This document shows positions 42,950-51,007 of a DNA stretch of 64,000 nt, piece by piece; positions within the stretch are counted from its first letter, which is position 1, and each line of letters starts with the position of its first letter. The DNA lies in the NCBI GenBank assembly GCA_018242585.1, contig JAFEBQ010000006.1, positions 1 through 64,000 on the forward strand. The letters run 5' to 3'. The position numbers and the translations under genes are program-made. The stretch comes from Planctomycetota bacterium (GTDB lineage Bacteria; Planctomycetota; Planctomycetia; Pirellulales; PNKZ01). The notes beneath the pieces are model-generated. The model saw nothing but the letters and a program-made list of their open reading frames with translations, did not search any database and was not told the DNA's origin.

Positions 42950-43942
42950 TTAACTCCCTGGCTTGGATGCCGCAACGCGCCTCTTTCCTATCGGGGCTTG
43001 TGCGTTATCGAAGAGCGGTCCTGTTTCAAAACGTAGTATGGAGCCTTCGACATAGCGTGACTCTAGTTCCGATGCCAACCACCGACGGCCGCTTACGTCG
43101 CAAACTGACCCAGTCACATTGCTTCCCGCGAACGGGTCAACTACAAGATCACCCTTCGATGTGAGGTAATCAACAAAAAACCGAACCAACTGTTCCGGGT
43201 ATCTTGCAGGGTGCGGCTTAATGCCCCGCTCTTTGCATTTTCGCAAATAAGCGCTATTCGATTCTGTGTTCGCAATAGTGATCAGGTTCGACGGAATCGC
43301 CCCCCCGTTGTCGCGCTGAAACTTCGTTGAAATGTCGTGACCTGATGGCCGCTTCTGTGCCTTATAGCCCTTCTTAATCAACCCCTTCATGCTTTCGCTG
43401 TAGGGCTGCAATACCTGTCGATTATCGGCTTTGGGCCATTCAGATTTGCCGAACCACCAAACCATATTGACCGCGTCTTTGACACGCAGTCGCCGCACAG
43501 TCACCCACTCCGCAGGTGTTGGCAATCGCGCCGGGTTGTACCAGTAGAACTCCTGCGCAAGGCAAAACTCTTTGGCCAACTTCACCGCGAGTTCAAAGTG
43601 GTAGATACTGCGGACAGGAACACCTGGCACCCACGCGCCACCAATATCAAGCACGAAACTGCCGGTCGGTTTCAGCACGCGCTTAATTTCCAAACAGAAT
43701 GGCATGAACCATTCAAGATACTTGTCGAGCGGCTCATTGCCGTACTCCTTCTTACGCGTAAGTGCGAAAGGAGGCGAGGTCATCACGAGGTCAACGCTGT
43801 CGCTCGGCAGCTTCGTGAGCAAGTCGATGGCGTCAATCTGGAACATCGCGCCGCCCGGCGTGCAATAGGCGGGCGTGAATGATGTAAGCCTGAGTTGCTT
43901 CGGCCAAGTCAACTCGGTTGAGAAACCGTTTCGTGTTAGCAT
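42950..43942 (-). CDS. DNA methyltransferase (beta class, probable N4-cytosine)
   Basis: A 330-residue DNA methyltransferase with catalytic TSPPF (residues 55-59 in LVMTSPPFALTRKKEYG) and SAM-binding FAGSN at 271-275 (VVDPFAGSNVTGSV). TSPPF in this beta-class order is typical of N4-cytosine methylases. A long middle region with PYSESMKGLIKKGYK and SNLITIANTES fits the target-recognition part. The ATG at 43942 is preceded by TTCGAGGGTT, a good ribosome-binding site, so it is preferred to the TTG at 43981. It is six bases upstream of the HNH gene and shares its A+T-rich composition, so the two form a type II-like cassette. Confidence 0.87.
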   Translation of the reverse strand: MLTRNGFSTELTWPKQLRLTSFTPAYCTPGGAMFQIDAIDLLTKLPSDSVDLVMTSPPFALTRKKEYGNEPLDKYLEWFMPFCLEIKRVLKPTGSFVLDIGGAWVPGVPVRSIYHFELAVKLAKEFCLAQEFYWYNPARLPTPAEWVTVRRLRVKDAVNMVWWFGKSEWPKADNRQVLQPYSESMKGLIKKGYKAQKRPSGHDISTKFQRDNGGAIPSNLITIANTESNSAYLRKCKERGIKPHPARYPEQLVRFFVDYLTSKGDLVVDPFAGSNVTGSVCDVSGRRWLASELESRYVEGSILRFETGPLFDNAQAPIGKRRVAASKPGS

Positions 43943-44339
43943 CCTGCAACCCTCGAAAGCGGCATGTTTATCCGTGCTCAATGATTCCTAACACCAATTC
44001 AACAGGCGACTTAGGACGAGCGCATCCAACCGTTGATGTCAGTTCGCGAGTGTACAGTAGCGCCGATTCTCGTTCAACTTGTGGTCGGCCATTTCTCAAG
44101 AAATACCGGTTGCCAAGCGTCCTTCACGCAGGATATTTCATGTGAAATAGCGTCTCGTGGGGTAAAGCTCGCCTGCGAACGACCTAACCCTATCGCAGCC
44201 AAGGCTGCCAGCGATGCGAGTTTGCCTTTTACCGCTGCCAACCTCACACTAATTGCCGGCGGTTACACGAACGATCGACGCATATTGTCGGCGCGCGCAA
44301 GCTCGCCTCTCAAAACCTCTCATCCAAAGCGCGCACCTT
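43943..44339. other. A+T-rich edge of the R-M cassette
   Basis: About 400 bases between the methylase start and the next gene. Composition stays A+T-rich to about 44160 and then returns to the chromosomal level, so the cassette edge is probably near there. No complete coding frame, att-like repeat or RNA gene is visible. The promoters of the two divergent genes must be here. Confidence 0.4.
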
Positions 44340-45170
44340 ATGAAATTCGCCATTTGCAACGAGACGTTTCAGGACTGGCCGCACGAGCGGGCGTTCCACT
44401 TCGCGCGCGAGGTCGGCTACACGGGCCTGGAAATCGCGCCGTTCACCATCAACACCGACGTCCGCCAGATCACGGCCGCCCAGCGCCGCGAAATCCGCGA
44501 GCTGGCCGACCAGGCCGACCTCGAGATCATCGGTCTGCACTGGTTGTTGGCCAAGACCGAGGGGTTTTATCTGACCACGCCCGACGCCGCGGTCCGCACG
44601 GCCACGAGCGCCTACCTGGGGGAACTGGCCCGCTGCTGCCGCGATCTGGGGGGCTCGATCATGGTGCTGGGCTCGCCGCTGCAGCGCATCTTGCTGCCTG
44701 GCGTGAGCAACGACGACGCCATGCGCTACGCCGCCGACGTGCTCGAGCGCTGCATGCCGGTCTGTGAAGAAAATGACGTGACGATTGCGCTCGAACCGCT
44801 GTCGCCCGAGTGGGGGCCGTTCTTGAACACGGCGGCCGCAGGGGTCGAGTTGATGGAAATGGTCGGCTCGCCTCATTGCCGCTTGCACCTCGACTGCATC
44901 GCCATGTGTACCGAGCCGACGCCGATTCCAGAGCTGCTCCATCGCCACCGCCGCGAGCTGGCCCACTTCCACGCCAACGATCCCAACAAGCAAGGCCCCG
45001 GCATGGGGAACCTGGACTTTGTGCCGATCCTCCGCGCGCTGGGCGAGATCGATTACCAAGGCTGGGTCTCGGTCGAGGTGTTCGACTACGCGCCAGGTTC
45101 GGAGCGATTGGCGCGAGAGAGCATCGAGAATCTTGAGGCGGCGCTGGCAGAAGTGATGAATGCGGAGTGA
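44340..45170 (+). CDS. Sugar phosphate isomerase/epimerase (TIM barrel)
   Basis: A 276-residue xylose-isomerase-like TIM-barrel protein. The N-terminal strand MKFAICNETFQDWP, the block GYTGLEIAPF, and metal-binding-type ends ALEPLSPEWGPF, HLDCIAMC and DPNKQGPGMGNLDF suggest a metal-dependent isomerase or epimerase. HWLLAKTEGF and HFHANDPNKQGPG are also characteristic. The substrate is not identified. The ATG at 44340 sits in the right place for the barrel's first strand, rather than the longer frame from 44253. Its C-terminal codons overlap the start of heptad array E. Confidence 0.85.
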   Translation: MKFAICNETFQDWPHERAFHFAREVGYTGLEIAPFTINTDVRQITAAQRREIRELADQADLEIIGLHWLLAKTEGFYLTTPDAAVRTATSAYLGELARCCRDLGGSIMVLGSPLQRILLPGVSNDDAMRYAADVLERCMPVCEENDVTIALEPLSPEWGPFLNTAAAGVELMEMVGSPHCRLHLDCIAMCTEPTPIPELLHRHRRELAHFHANDPNKQGPGMGNLDFVPILRALGEIDYQGWVSVEVFDYAPGSERLARESIENLEAALAEVMNAE

Positions 45171-45281
45171 TGAACCGGAACCAAGTGATGAGTGATGAAT
45201 GTTGAGTGATGAGTGAAAAGCATGAGGAAAGCATGCTTGCCTTCCATTCATCATTCATCATTCCGCACTCATCACTTTCCC
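45151..45281. repeat. Heptad array E with inverted arms, overlapping a stop codon
   Basis: From 45151 the words AAGTGAT, GAATGCG, GAGTGAT run through the last codons of the isomerase gene and its stop (45168-45170), then continue as GTGATGA, GTGATGA, ATGTTGA, GTGATGA, GTGAAAA. From about 45243 the complementary set TTCCATT, CATCATT, CATCATT, CCGCACT, CATCACT follows. The coding end and the repeat share sequence, so the array has shaped the protein's C-terminus. Confidence 0.75.
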
Positions 45282-45405
45282 CGGCACAACCCCTACAATT
45301 CACGCAACTCTGCCCCGCCGCCGTCCTCTCGGGCGGAAATAAGCTACTCTTGTCTCGGGCCATTTCGCTTCTTCCCGGCAAGTCCTTGCTCGTGCAGTGT
45401 CGCGC

Positions 45406-47049
45406 ATGGAAACGCTCGCGCCAGGCCGTTCTCTCGATGAACTCGTCGAGCAAACCTCGGGCTTGTACAGCCTGCCCGCGGTCGCGGTTGACGTGTTGGC
45501 GTTGACCAACGACCCGCAAGTTGGCGCGGCCGATCTTAAACGCTGCATCGAGCACGATCCGGCGCTGGTCGTCAAGCTGCTGCGCGTGGTGAACAGCGCG
45601 CTGTTCGGGCTGTCGCGGCCGGTGACCGATCTGACCCAGGCGATCACGCTACTCGGCGTAAAGCCATTGAAGCTGCTGGTCCTGGGCTTCAGCTTGCCGC
45701 GCAGTCTGAGCGACGGCGTCCAGACGCAAGTCCTGGAAGCCTACTGGCGGCACGCCCTGACCAAGGCCGTCGCGGCCCGGCACCTGGCCGAGCAACTGCG
45801 CACGGCGTCGGGGGACGACGCCTTCCTGGCGGGCTTGCTGGCCGATATCGGCTTGCTGGTGTTGATTCAGTCGCTGGGCGATCCTTACGTTCAGGTTGTC
45901 CGCCGCGTGCGCCATCTGCAGCGGCAGCTCGACGACGTCGAGCGCCGCGCGCTGGGCTTTGACCATATCGAGCTGACGGCCCAGTTGCTGCGCCGCTGGA
46001 ACATGCCGGCCGCGCTGGTCGACGCGATTGCCAGCAGCGCACCGCACCTCGACGCCAGCCAGCCGACCCGCGCCGATCGGGAAGGAACGCTGGCCGAAAT
46101 CTTGGCGCTGGCCGAACATTGGGCGCTCGTGTTGGTCGAGCGCCAGGACGACCACCTGCCGCTACTGCTGCAACGACTGCGGCAGCTCAGTGCCATCACC
46201 CCCGAGCAATTGACCGGCTGGTCGACCCTGGTCGAATGCCGCGTCCGCGAGCTGGGCGACGCGTTGTCGATGGCTCTGCCTGACGACCTTGATTACGCCG
46301 AAGTGATCACGCAAGCGCATCAACGCCTGAGCGACAATGTCTCGCAATGGGCCACCGAGTTGATGACCGCCGGCGCGCGGCGCGCCCCGCGCGGCGATGA
46401 CGTGGAATTGGGCGATCAAGTCCGGCAATTGATGGCCCTGGCCGGCTCCCCCTGGTCGGCGCTGCGAGTGGGAGCGTCGGCCAACGCATCGGCGTCGGCC
46501 ACAGTGCCCGCCGGCGTAGCTGCCGCGCCCCCCGCGGCGAGCGTGCCTTCGACTCCTCCCCAGGCCACGGCGCCGGCCTCGGCCGTGTCGGCCTTGGAAG
46601 AATTGCTCGACCGCGTGCAGCGGATGTCCGATGACTGTCGCCAGGCGCGATGCGCACTCAGTCTGGTGCTGGTGGCGCTCGACCGCGACGATCGCCAGCG
46701 GGCCGAGTTGGGACTCGTGCAGCACACTTCCTGCTGCCAGCAACTGGCGGCGATCTGCCGACAGGTCGATCACTGGGGCGCGGCCATGATCGAATTGTCG
46801 ATCAGCCGCTTCGCGCTGCTGTTGCCCAACGCCGATCGGGGCCAGGCGAGCGATTGCGGCCTGCACGCGCTGCGCTGCGTGCGCGATCGGTTTGCTCATT
46901 ACCAGCATCCGGTGACCGTCAGCGTCGGCGTGGCGGCGGCCGCGATGGTGCCCAAGAATTTTTCTGGCCAGCAACTGGTGCTGGCGGCGGCCCGCTGCTT
47001 GCAAGCGGCACAAGTGTCGGGCAACACGCTGAAGAGCATCGAGCTCTAG
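45406..47049 (+). CDS. HDOD-domain protein with degenerate GGDEF-like tail
   Basis: A 547-residue cytoplasmic protein. The HDOD domain (about residues 10-230) shows LVEQTSGLYSLPAVAVDVL, LLRVVNSALFG, DAFLAGLLADIGLLVL and HIELTAQLLRRWNMP; HDOD lacks the catalytic HD pair. A low-complexity Ala/Pro linker follows at 365-395. The last 150 residues resemble a GGDEF domain (ALSLVLVALDRDD, IELSISRFALLLPNADRGQA, HYQHPVTVSVGVAAA), in which the GG[DE]EF signature is replaced by SRFAL and is therefore non-catalytic. It is likely a signalling or stress-response adaptor. The ATG at 45406 is preferred to the GTG at 45397. Confidence 0.82.
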   Translation: METLAPGRSLDELVEQTSGLYSLPAVAVDVLALTNDPQVGAADLKRCIEHDPALVVKLLRVVNSALFGLSRPVTDLTQAITLLGVKPLKLLVLGFSLPRSLSDGVQTQVLEAYWRHALTKAVAARHLAEQLRTASGDDAFLAGLLADIGLLVLIQSLGDPYVQVVRRVRHLQRQLDDVERRALGFDHIELTAQLLRRWNMPAALVDAIASSAPHLDASQPTRADREGTLAEILALAEHWALVLVERQDDHLPLLLQRLRQLSAITPEQLTGWSTLVECRVRELGDALSMALPDDLDYAEVITQAHQRLSDNVSQWATELMTAGARRAPRGDDVELGDQVRQLMALAGSPWSALRVGASANASASATVPAGVAAAPPAASVPSTPPQATAPASAVSALEELLDRVQRMSDDCRQARCALSLVLVALDRDDRQRAELGLVQHTSCCQQLAAICRQVDHWGAAMIELSISRFALLLPNADRGQASDCGLHALRCVRDRFAHYQHPVTVSVGVAAAAMVPKNFSGQQLVLAAARCLQAAQVSGNTLKSIEL

Positions 47050-47186
47050 CTCTTCGGTGGGGCAAGGAGTTATGGCGCGCCACGCGGGCCTTGACTTTCC
47101 GATCCGGGCCTCGGGCGATATGCTTCCGTTAGGGCCGCGAGAGTGTTTTTCCGCGCGACGATCCTTGTCCGACGAGCGATTTCGAG

Positions 47187-48323
47187 ATGACTGATTCGGC
47201 CGACCATGAACCGCCGGCAACTCCCCGGTCGTCGGCCGAGTGGAACCCCAGGCCGCCCTCTTCGGCGGGCGGCGAGCCGCCCCGCCCCGCTTCGCTCGAC
47301 GCGCCGGCGGAAACCTTGCTGCCTCCCGTCCAGGCCGAAATCGTCGAGCCGGTGCGGGTGCATGTCAGAAATCCTTACGCGCCGCGTCCAGGGGCGTCAC
47401 ACCAGTCCCTGCCGCCGGACCAGCAATATGCTCAGCCCCGGCAACGGCGCCTGATCCTGCCGCTGGTGCTGTTTCTGGTGACGTGCCTGTCGACGTTTTG
47501 GGCCGGCGCCGCCGGCAGCGAAGGCCCCGAAGGGCCGATGATCGCCGTGGGGCTGCCGATCGATCCGCTGTACGTGCTGGCCGCGGCTGTCGAGACCGTC
47601 GCCGATCATTGGCATGACGGCCTGATGTACATGCTGGCCGTGATGGCGATTCTATTGGCCCACGAGATGGGACACTTCATCCAGGCGGTTCGTCACCGCG
47701 TGCCGGCCAGCTTGCCCTATTTCATTCCGATGCCGATCTCGCCACTGGGGACGATGGGAGCGCTGATCGCCATGCGCGGCTCGCAAGCCGACCGGCGGCA
47801 ATTGTTCGACATCGGCATCAGCGGCCCGATCGCGGGCTTGCTGGTGGCGCTGCCGGTCGCGTGGATTGGCATCGCCCAGAGTCAGCCCGGCAATAGCCCG
47901 ATGATCTTCAACGACCCGCTGGTCTTGAAGTGGATGGTCCACTGGCTCCATCCGAACCTGGGTCCGAACGATTCGCTGGCCTGGAATCCGCTCTATATGG
48001 CCGGCTGGGTCGGGATGCTGATCACCGGCTTGAACATGATGCCGATCAGCCAGTTGGACGGCGGGCACGTGGCCTATGCCCTGTTCGGTCGCGGGGCCCA
48101 CTGGCTGGCGCGCGGACTCGTGGTCGCGGCGGGTATCGCCATGGCCATCTCGCAGCAGCCGACCTGGATCGTGATGCTGGCCTTGGTGATGCTGATCGGG
48201 ACCGATCACCCGCGCACGGCCAACGACGCGGCGCCGATTGGCTGGTTCCGACGCATGCTGGGACTGGCGTCGCTATTGATCCCGCTGGTCTGCTTCGTGC
48301 CGGTGCCGATCTCGGGGAATTAG
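47187..48323 (+). CDS. Site-2 protease family (M50) metalloprotease
   Basis: A 378-residue intramembrane zinc protease. The N-terminal 85 residues are Pro-rich and soluble. The catalytic HEMGH is at residues 159-163 (AILLAHEMGHFIQAVRH), with the second zinc-side motif SQLDGGHVAYALFG (Asp291). Other membrane segments include LPLVLFLVTCLSTFW, GLLVALPVAWIGI and WIVMLALVMLIG. M50 proteins cleave transmembrane substrates such as anti-sigma factors, but no partner is evident here. It ends at heptad array F, with the TPR-like gene convergent beyond it. Confidence 0.9.
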   Translation: MTDSADHEPPATPRSSAEWNPRPPSSAGGEPPRPASLDAPAETLLPPVQAEIVEPVRVHVRNPYAPRPGASHQSLPPDQQYAQPRQRRLILPLVLFLVTCLSTFWAGAAGSEGPEGPMIAVGLPIDPLYVLAAAVETVADHWHDGLMYMLAVMAILLAHEMGHFIQAVRHRVPASLPYFIPMPISPLGTMGALIAMRGSQADRRQLFDIGISGPIAGLLVALPVAWIGIAQSQPGNSPMIFNDPLVLKWMVHWLHPNLGPNDSLAWNPLYMAGWVGMLITGLNMMPISQLDGGHVAYALFGRGAHWLARGLVVAAGIAMAISQQPTWIVMLALVMLIGTDHPRTANDAAPIGWFRRMLGLASLLIPLVCFVPVPISGN

Positions 48324-48428
48324 GAAACGATAAATGATGAACGAGAAGCGATAAACGGAAGACATGCGGAGCGGGCACGTGCCCGGCCTCCCTTCATTTA
48401 TCGTTCATCGTTTCGCGTGGATCGTTTC
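48323..48428. repeat. Heptad array F, convergent inverted arrays with central palindrome
   Basis: The left arm (GGAAACG, ATAAATG, ATGAACG, AGAAGCG, ATAAACG) and right arm (CATTTAT, CGTTCAT, CGTTTCG, CGTGGAT, CGTTTCC) are mutual reverse complements in word type. A GGGCACGTGCCC palindrome lies between them (about 48373-48384). It fills the gap between two convergent genes. The right-arm words are the same set seen in array A. Confidence 0.75.
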
Positions 48429-48429
48429 C

Positions 48430-49032
48430 CTAGGGCGCAAACGGGTTCGCGGGCGCGGCCGGATTGGCGGGCGCGGCCCCGGGCGCTGGCGGCGTGGGCG
48501 CGGCCCCGGGCTCGGCTGGCGCAGCGCCTGGCTCGCCTGCCGGAGCGGCGGCCATGGGCTTGGCCGGAGCGACCGGTGTGCCGCCGGCAATCGCTCGGCG
48601 ATTTGATTCATAACGCTTGGCGCGCACCTGTTCGCGCTGCTTGGCGGCCAGCACTCGAGCTTCGACCCGGTAGTTTTCCAGCATCGCCCGGCTGCTTCCT
48701 TGCACGCGCTCCAAGCTCCGGCTCACGTCGTAGAACTGGGACGATTCGCTGGTCTCGAGCTTGGCGGCCTTCATGAAGTCAGCGCGGCCGTCCGGCTGTC
48801 GCCCCAGGTTCAGACAGCACAGCCCGCGGAAGTAATACGGCCGCGGGTCGTTGATGCCCGCCTCGATGGCGGCGGTGAACAGTTTATGGGCTTCGGTGTA
48901 ATTGCCGCTGAAATAGTAGTGAACCCCTTTGCCGTACTCTTCTTCGAGCGCTTCGCTCGACAGCCCGGCCAGCGCCACGCCCGAGCAACTCAACAGGCAA
49001 CCCAACACCGCGGTGAAGACGGCGCGTTTCAT
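48430..49032 (-). CDS. Exported TPR-like protein with Ala/Pro tail
   Basis: A 200-residue protein with a signal peptide (KRAVFTAVLGCLLSCSGVALA) whose C-x-x-x-C region may also hold a lipobox. It contains one or two TPR-like helical pairs (EEEYGKGVHYYFSGNYTEAHKLF, PYYFRGLCCLNLGRQPDGRADFM) and ends in a Pro/Ala-rich tail. It is likely an exported interaction protein of unknown partner. The ATG at 49032 is the natural signal-peptide start. A longer frame from 49071 exists. It is the convergent neighbour of the M50 protease, with array F between them. Confidence 0.75.
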   Translation of the reverse strand: MKRAVFTAVLGCLLSCSGVALAGLSSEALEEEYGKGVHYYFSGNYTEAHKLFTAAIEAGINDPRPYYFRGLCCLNLGRQPDGRADFMKAAKLETSESSQFYDVSRSLERVQGSSRAMLENYRVEARVLAAKQREQVRAKRYESNRRAIAGGTPVAPAKPMAAAPAGEPGAAPAEPGAAPTPPAPGAAPANPAAPANPFAP

Positions 49033-49137
49033 CTCAATTCTCCCGATCGATAACCAGTAAGCGTGACTCAAACTGAACCAAGTGCAACGGGCGTGCCGCG
49101 GGATGGCCCGCGTCCGCCGAGTCGATCTATCAGACGA

Positions 49138-49737
49138 CTACAGCGGCTTGACCATTAGGTTCTTGTACCAGACCTTGCTCTTTGGATCGTGCTGCTGCAG
49201 CGCGACATAGCCGCGCGTGAACGAGTTCTTTTCGTCCACGAAGTCGACGACCGTCTTGCCGTTGACCTTGATGATGATGTGGTTCCCTTGGCAGATGACG
49301 TGCTGGATCCACCAGGTGTCGTCGGCCACGAGTTGTTCGCGAACGTCGACAAAGTGGTACAGCGTGCCGGTTCGCTTGGGATCCTTGTGGCTGTTGTTCA
49401 CCTGGGCTTCGTAACCCTTGGGGAACTTCGGCCCCATCGCGGTGCGGAAGTACATGCCCGAGTTGCTGCCGGCGGCCAGCTTGATGTCGGCTTTGAACTC
49501 CAGGTCGGTGAACTCCTGGCGGACGTAGAACAAGTGGCTGACCGCGCCGTGGCCGGCCAAGGCGTCTTCTTCGACCGTCCAGCTTTCGGGGCTCTCGTTG
49601 GCCTGCCAGCCGTCCAGCGTCTTGCCGTCGAAAATGCGAATCCAGCCCTCGGCGTCGGGCGTTGGCTCGGCAGCCCGGGCCGTTACGTTCAGCGACAACA
49701 CACACAACAACGCGGTCAGCGGCGCAAACCATTTCAC
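49138..49737 (-). CDS. DUF1080 (3-keto-disaccharide hydrolase) protein
   Basis: A 199-residue exported protein of the DUF1080 family, whose members can be concanavalin-like and act on 3-keto-glycosides or bind sugars. The signal peptide KWFAPLTALLCVLSLNVTARA starts at a GTG at 49737, which is preceded by CGAGGTACC, a good ribosome-binding site. The mature part has the family opening EGWIRIFDGKTLDGWQ, SGMYFRTAMGPKFPKGYEAQ and DDTWWIQHVICQGNHI. A longer open frame exists to 49953, but that extension is not coding-like. The length is normal for a single-domain DUF1080 protein. Confidence 0.9.
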   Translation of the reverse strand: MKWFAPLTALLCVLSLNVTARAAEPTPDAEGWIRIFDGKTLDGWQANESPESWTVEEDALAGHGAVSHLFYVRQEFTDLEFKADIKLAAGSNSGMYFRTAMGPKFPKGYEAQVNNSHKDPKRTGTLYHFVDVREQLVADDTWWIQHVICQGNHIIIKVNGKTVVDFVDEKNSFTRGYVALQQHDPKSKVWYKNLMVKPL

Positions 49738-49851
49738 GGCACGGTACCTCGGGCGGGGCGGGGGCAAAAAGTGGAGTAGAGCCAAGTTTGGCCTCACCGC
49801 CGGGCCAAGGCAACAGGCAGATGATGGTTTTTTGCCACTGCATAGGGGATT

Positions 49852-50234
49852 AACCACGGAGTCACAGCGGACACGGAGAAAACACGGAGAGGATGGGGAT
49901 TGAAATGTGGGGATAGAAGCCCTGGGCACTTTCCCGTTTAGCCCCAGGGCCATACGCCAGCGCGCTGCCGCTTCCTGACAAATTTGAACCGCAAAGACGC
50001 AAAGGTCGCAAAGAAATCCGATTAGAATTCGACCACGACGACACGACGTAGGAAGTGATGCACGATAAGTGCCGAGTAATGGACTCTCGCGGGCCTATGG
50101 CTCGGGGCTAAACCACAAGCGTACGTTACTTCCGCGTTCTCCTCCCACGTCTTCCTTTGCGTCTTTGCGGTTCATTTTTCTTGGTACTTTCCGACGTCGT
50201 GCCCGTCGTGCCCGTCGTGTCGTCGTGGTCGAAT
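49852..50234. repeat. Composite repeat element II (octads, nonads, heptads)
   Basis: In order: CACGGAG octads (49852-49892), a GTTTAGCCCCAGGGCC palindrome (49938-49968), ACCGCAAA octads (49986-50012), nonads (50025-50048), heptad words (about 50050-50080), a reversed GTTTAGCC repeat (50089-50112), reversed octads (50150-50178) and reversed nonads (50201-50234). Bases 50027-50048 and 50213-50234 are perfect 22-bp reverse complements. Parts are shared with 37961-38222. Confidence 0.75.
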
Positions 50235-50293
50235 CCCCTTCGTCATTCGTCATTTCGTAGCATTGTGCCTCGATGGTAAAGACCCGCCGCCGC

Positions 50294-51007
50294 TCACGCC
50301 GGCGCGTTCCCCGACACGAACCGATAGCCCGCCCCGCGGACGCTCAAGAAATGCTGCGGCTCGGCTGGGTCCAGCTCGAAGTATTTGCGCAGCCGGACGA
50401 TGAAATTGTCGACGGTTCGCGTGGTGGGCGAGTTGGCGAAGCCCCACACGTCCTCCAGCAGTTGCGCGCGGCTGATCACGCTCTCTTCATTGTCGATGAA
50501 GTACCGCAGCAGCTTCATCTCGGTTGCGGTCAGTTGCACCGGCTGGCCGGCGACGTTGACTTCGTAGGTGTCAAAGTTGATCTGCGCGCGGCCAAAGTCG
50601 TAAGTCTTCAGCTCCTTGGTCGTCGGCGCGGGGCGGCGGCTGAACCGGGCCAGCAAGTTCCGCACCCGGCTGATTAGCTCGTCCAACTCGAACGGCTTGG
50701 TCAGATACTGGTCGGCTCCGACGTCGAAGCCGCGAATGCGATCCTCGGTCAGCGTCCGCGCGCTGAGAATCAGCACCGGAACCTGGTTTCCTTGCTTGCG
50801 AATCTCTTCGCAGATCGCATAGCCGCTCATGCCCGGCAGCATCAGATCGAGGACCACCAGCTCGATCCCCAGCGGATCGTCCTCGATCATGGCCAGCGCC
50901 GCCGGCCCCTCGGTACACACCGTGACGTCGTAACCTTCGGCTTCCAGATTGAACTTGATGCCGAATGCCAGATGCTGCTCGTCTTCGACCACCAGGATGC
51001 GCTTCAT
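50294..51007 (-). CDS. OmpR/PhoB-type response regulator
   Basis: A 237-residue two-component regulator. The receiver domain has phosphoacceptor Asp54 (VVLDLMLPG) and Lys104 (YLTKPFELDEL). The winged-helix output domain follows (LTATEMKLLRYFIDNEESV, RTVDNFIVRLRKYFE, FLSVRGAGYRF). It starts at an ATG at 51007 that overlaps the histidine kinase stop by four bases (ATGA), so the kinase is translated first and the regulator coupled to it. The target genes are unknown. Longer upstream frames belong to the kinase reading frame and are not this gene. Confidence 0.94.
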   Translation of the reverse strand: MKRILVVEDEQHLAFGIKFNLEAEGYDVTVCTEGPAALAMIEDDPLGIELVVLDLMLPGMSGYAICEEIRKQGNQVPVLILSARTLTEDRIRGFDVGADQYLTKPFELDELISRVRNLLARFSRRPAPTTKELKTYDFGRAQINFDTYEVNVAGQPVQLTATEMKLLRYFIDNEESVISRAQLLEDVWGFANSPTTRTVDNFIVRLRKYFELDPAEPQHFLSVRGAGYRFVSGNAPA

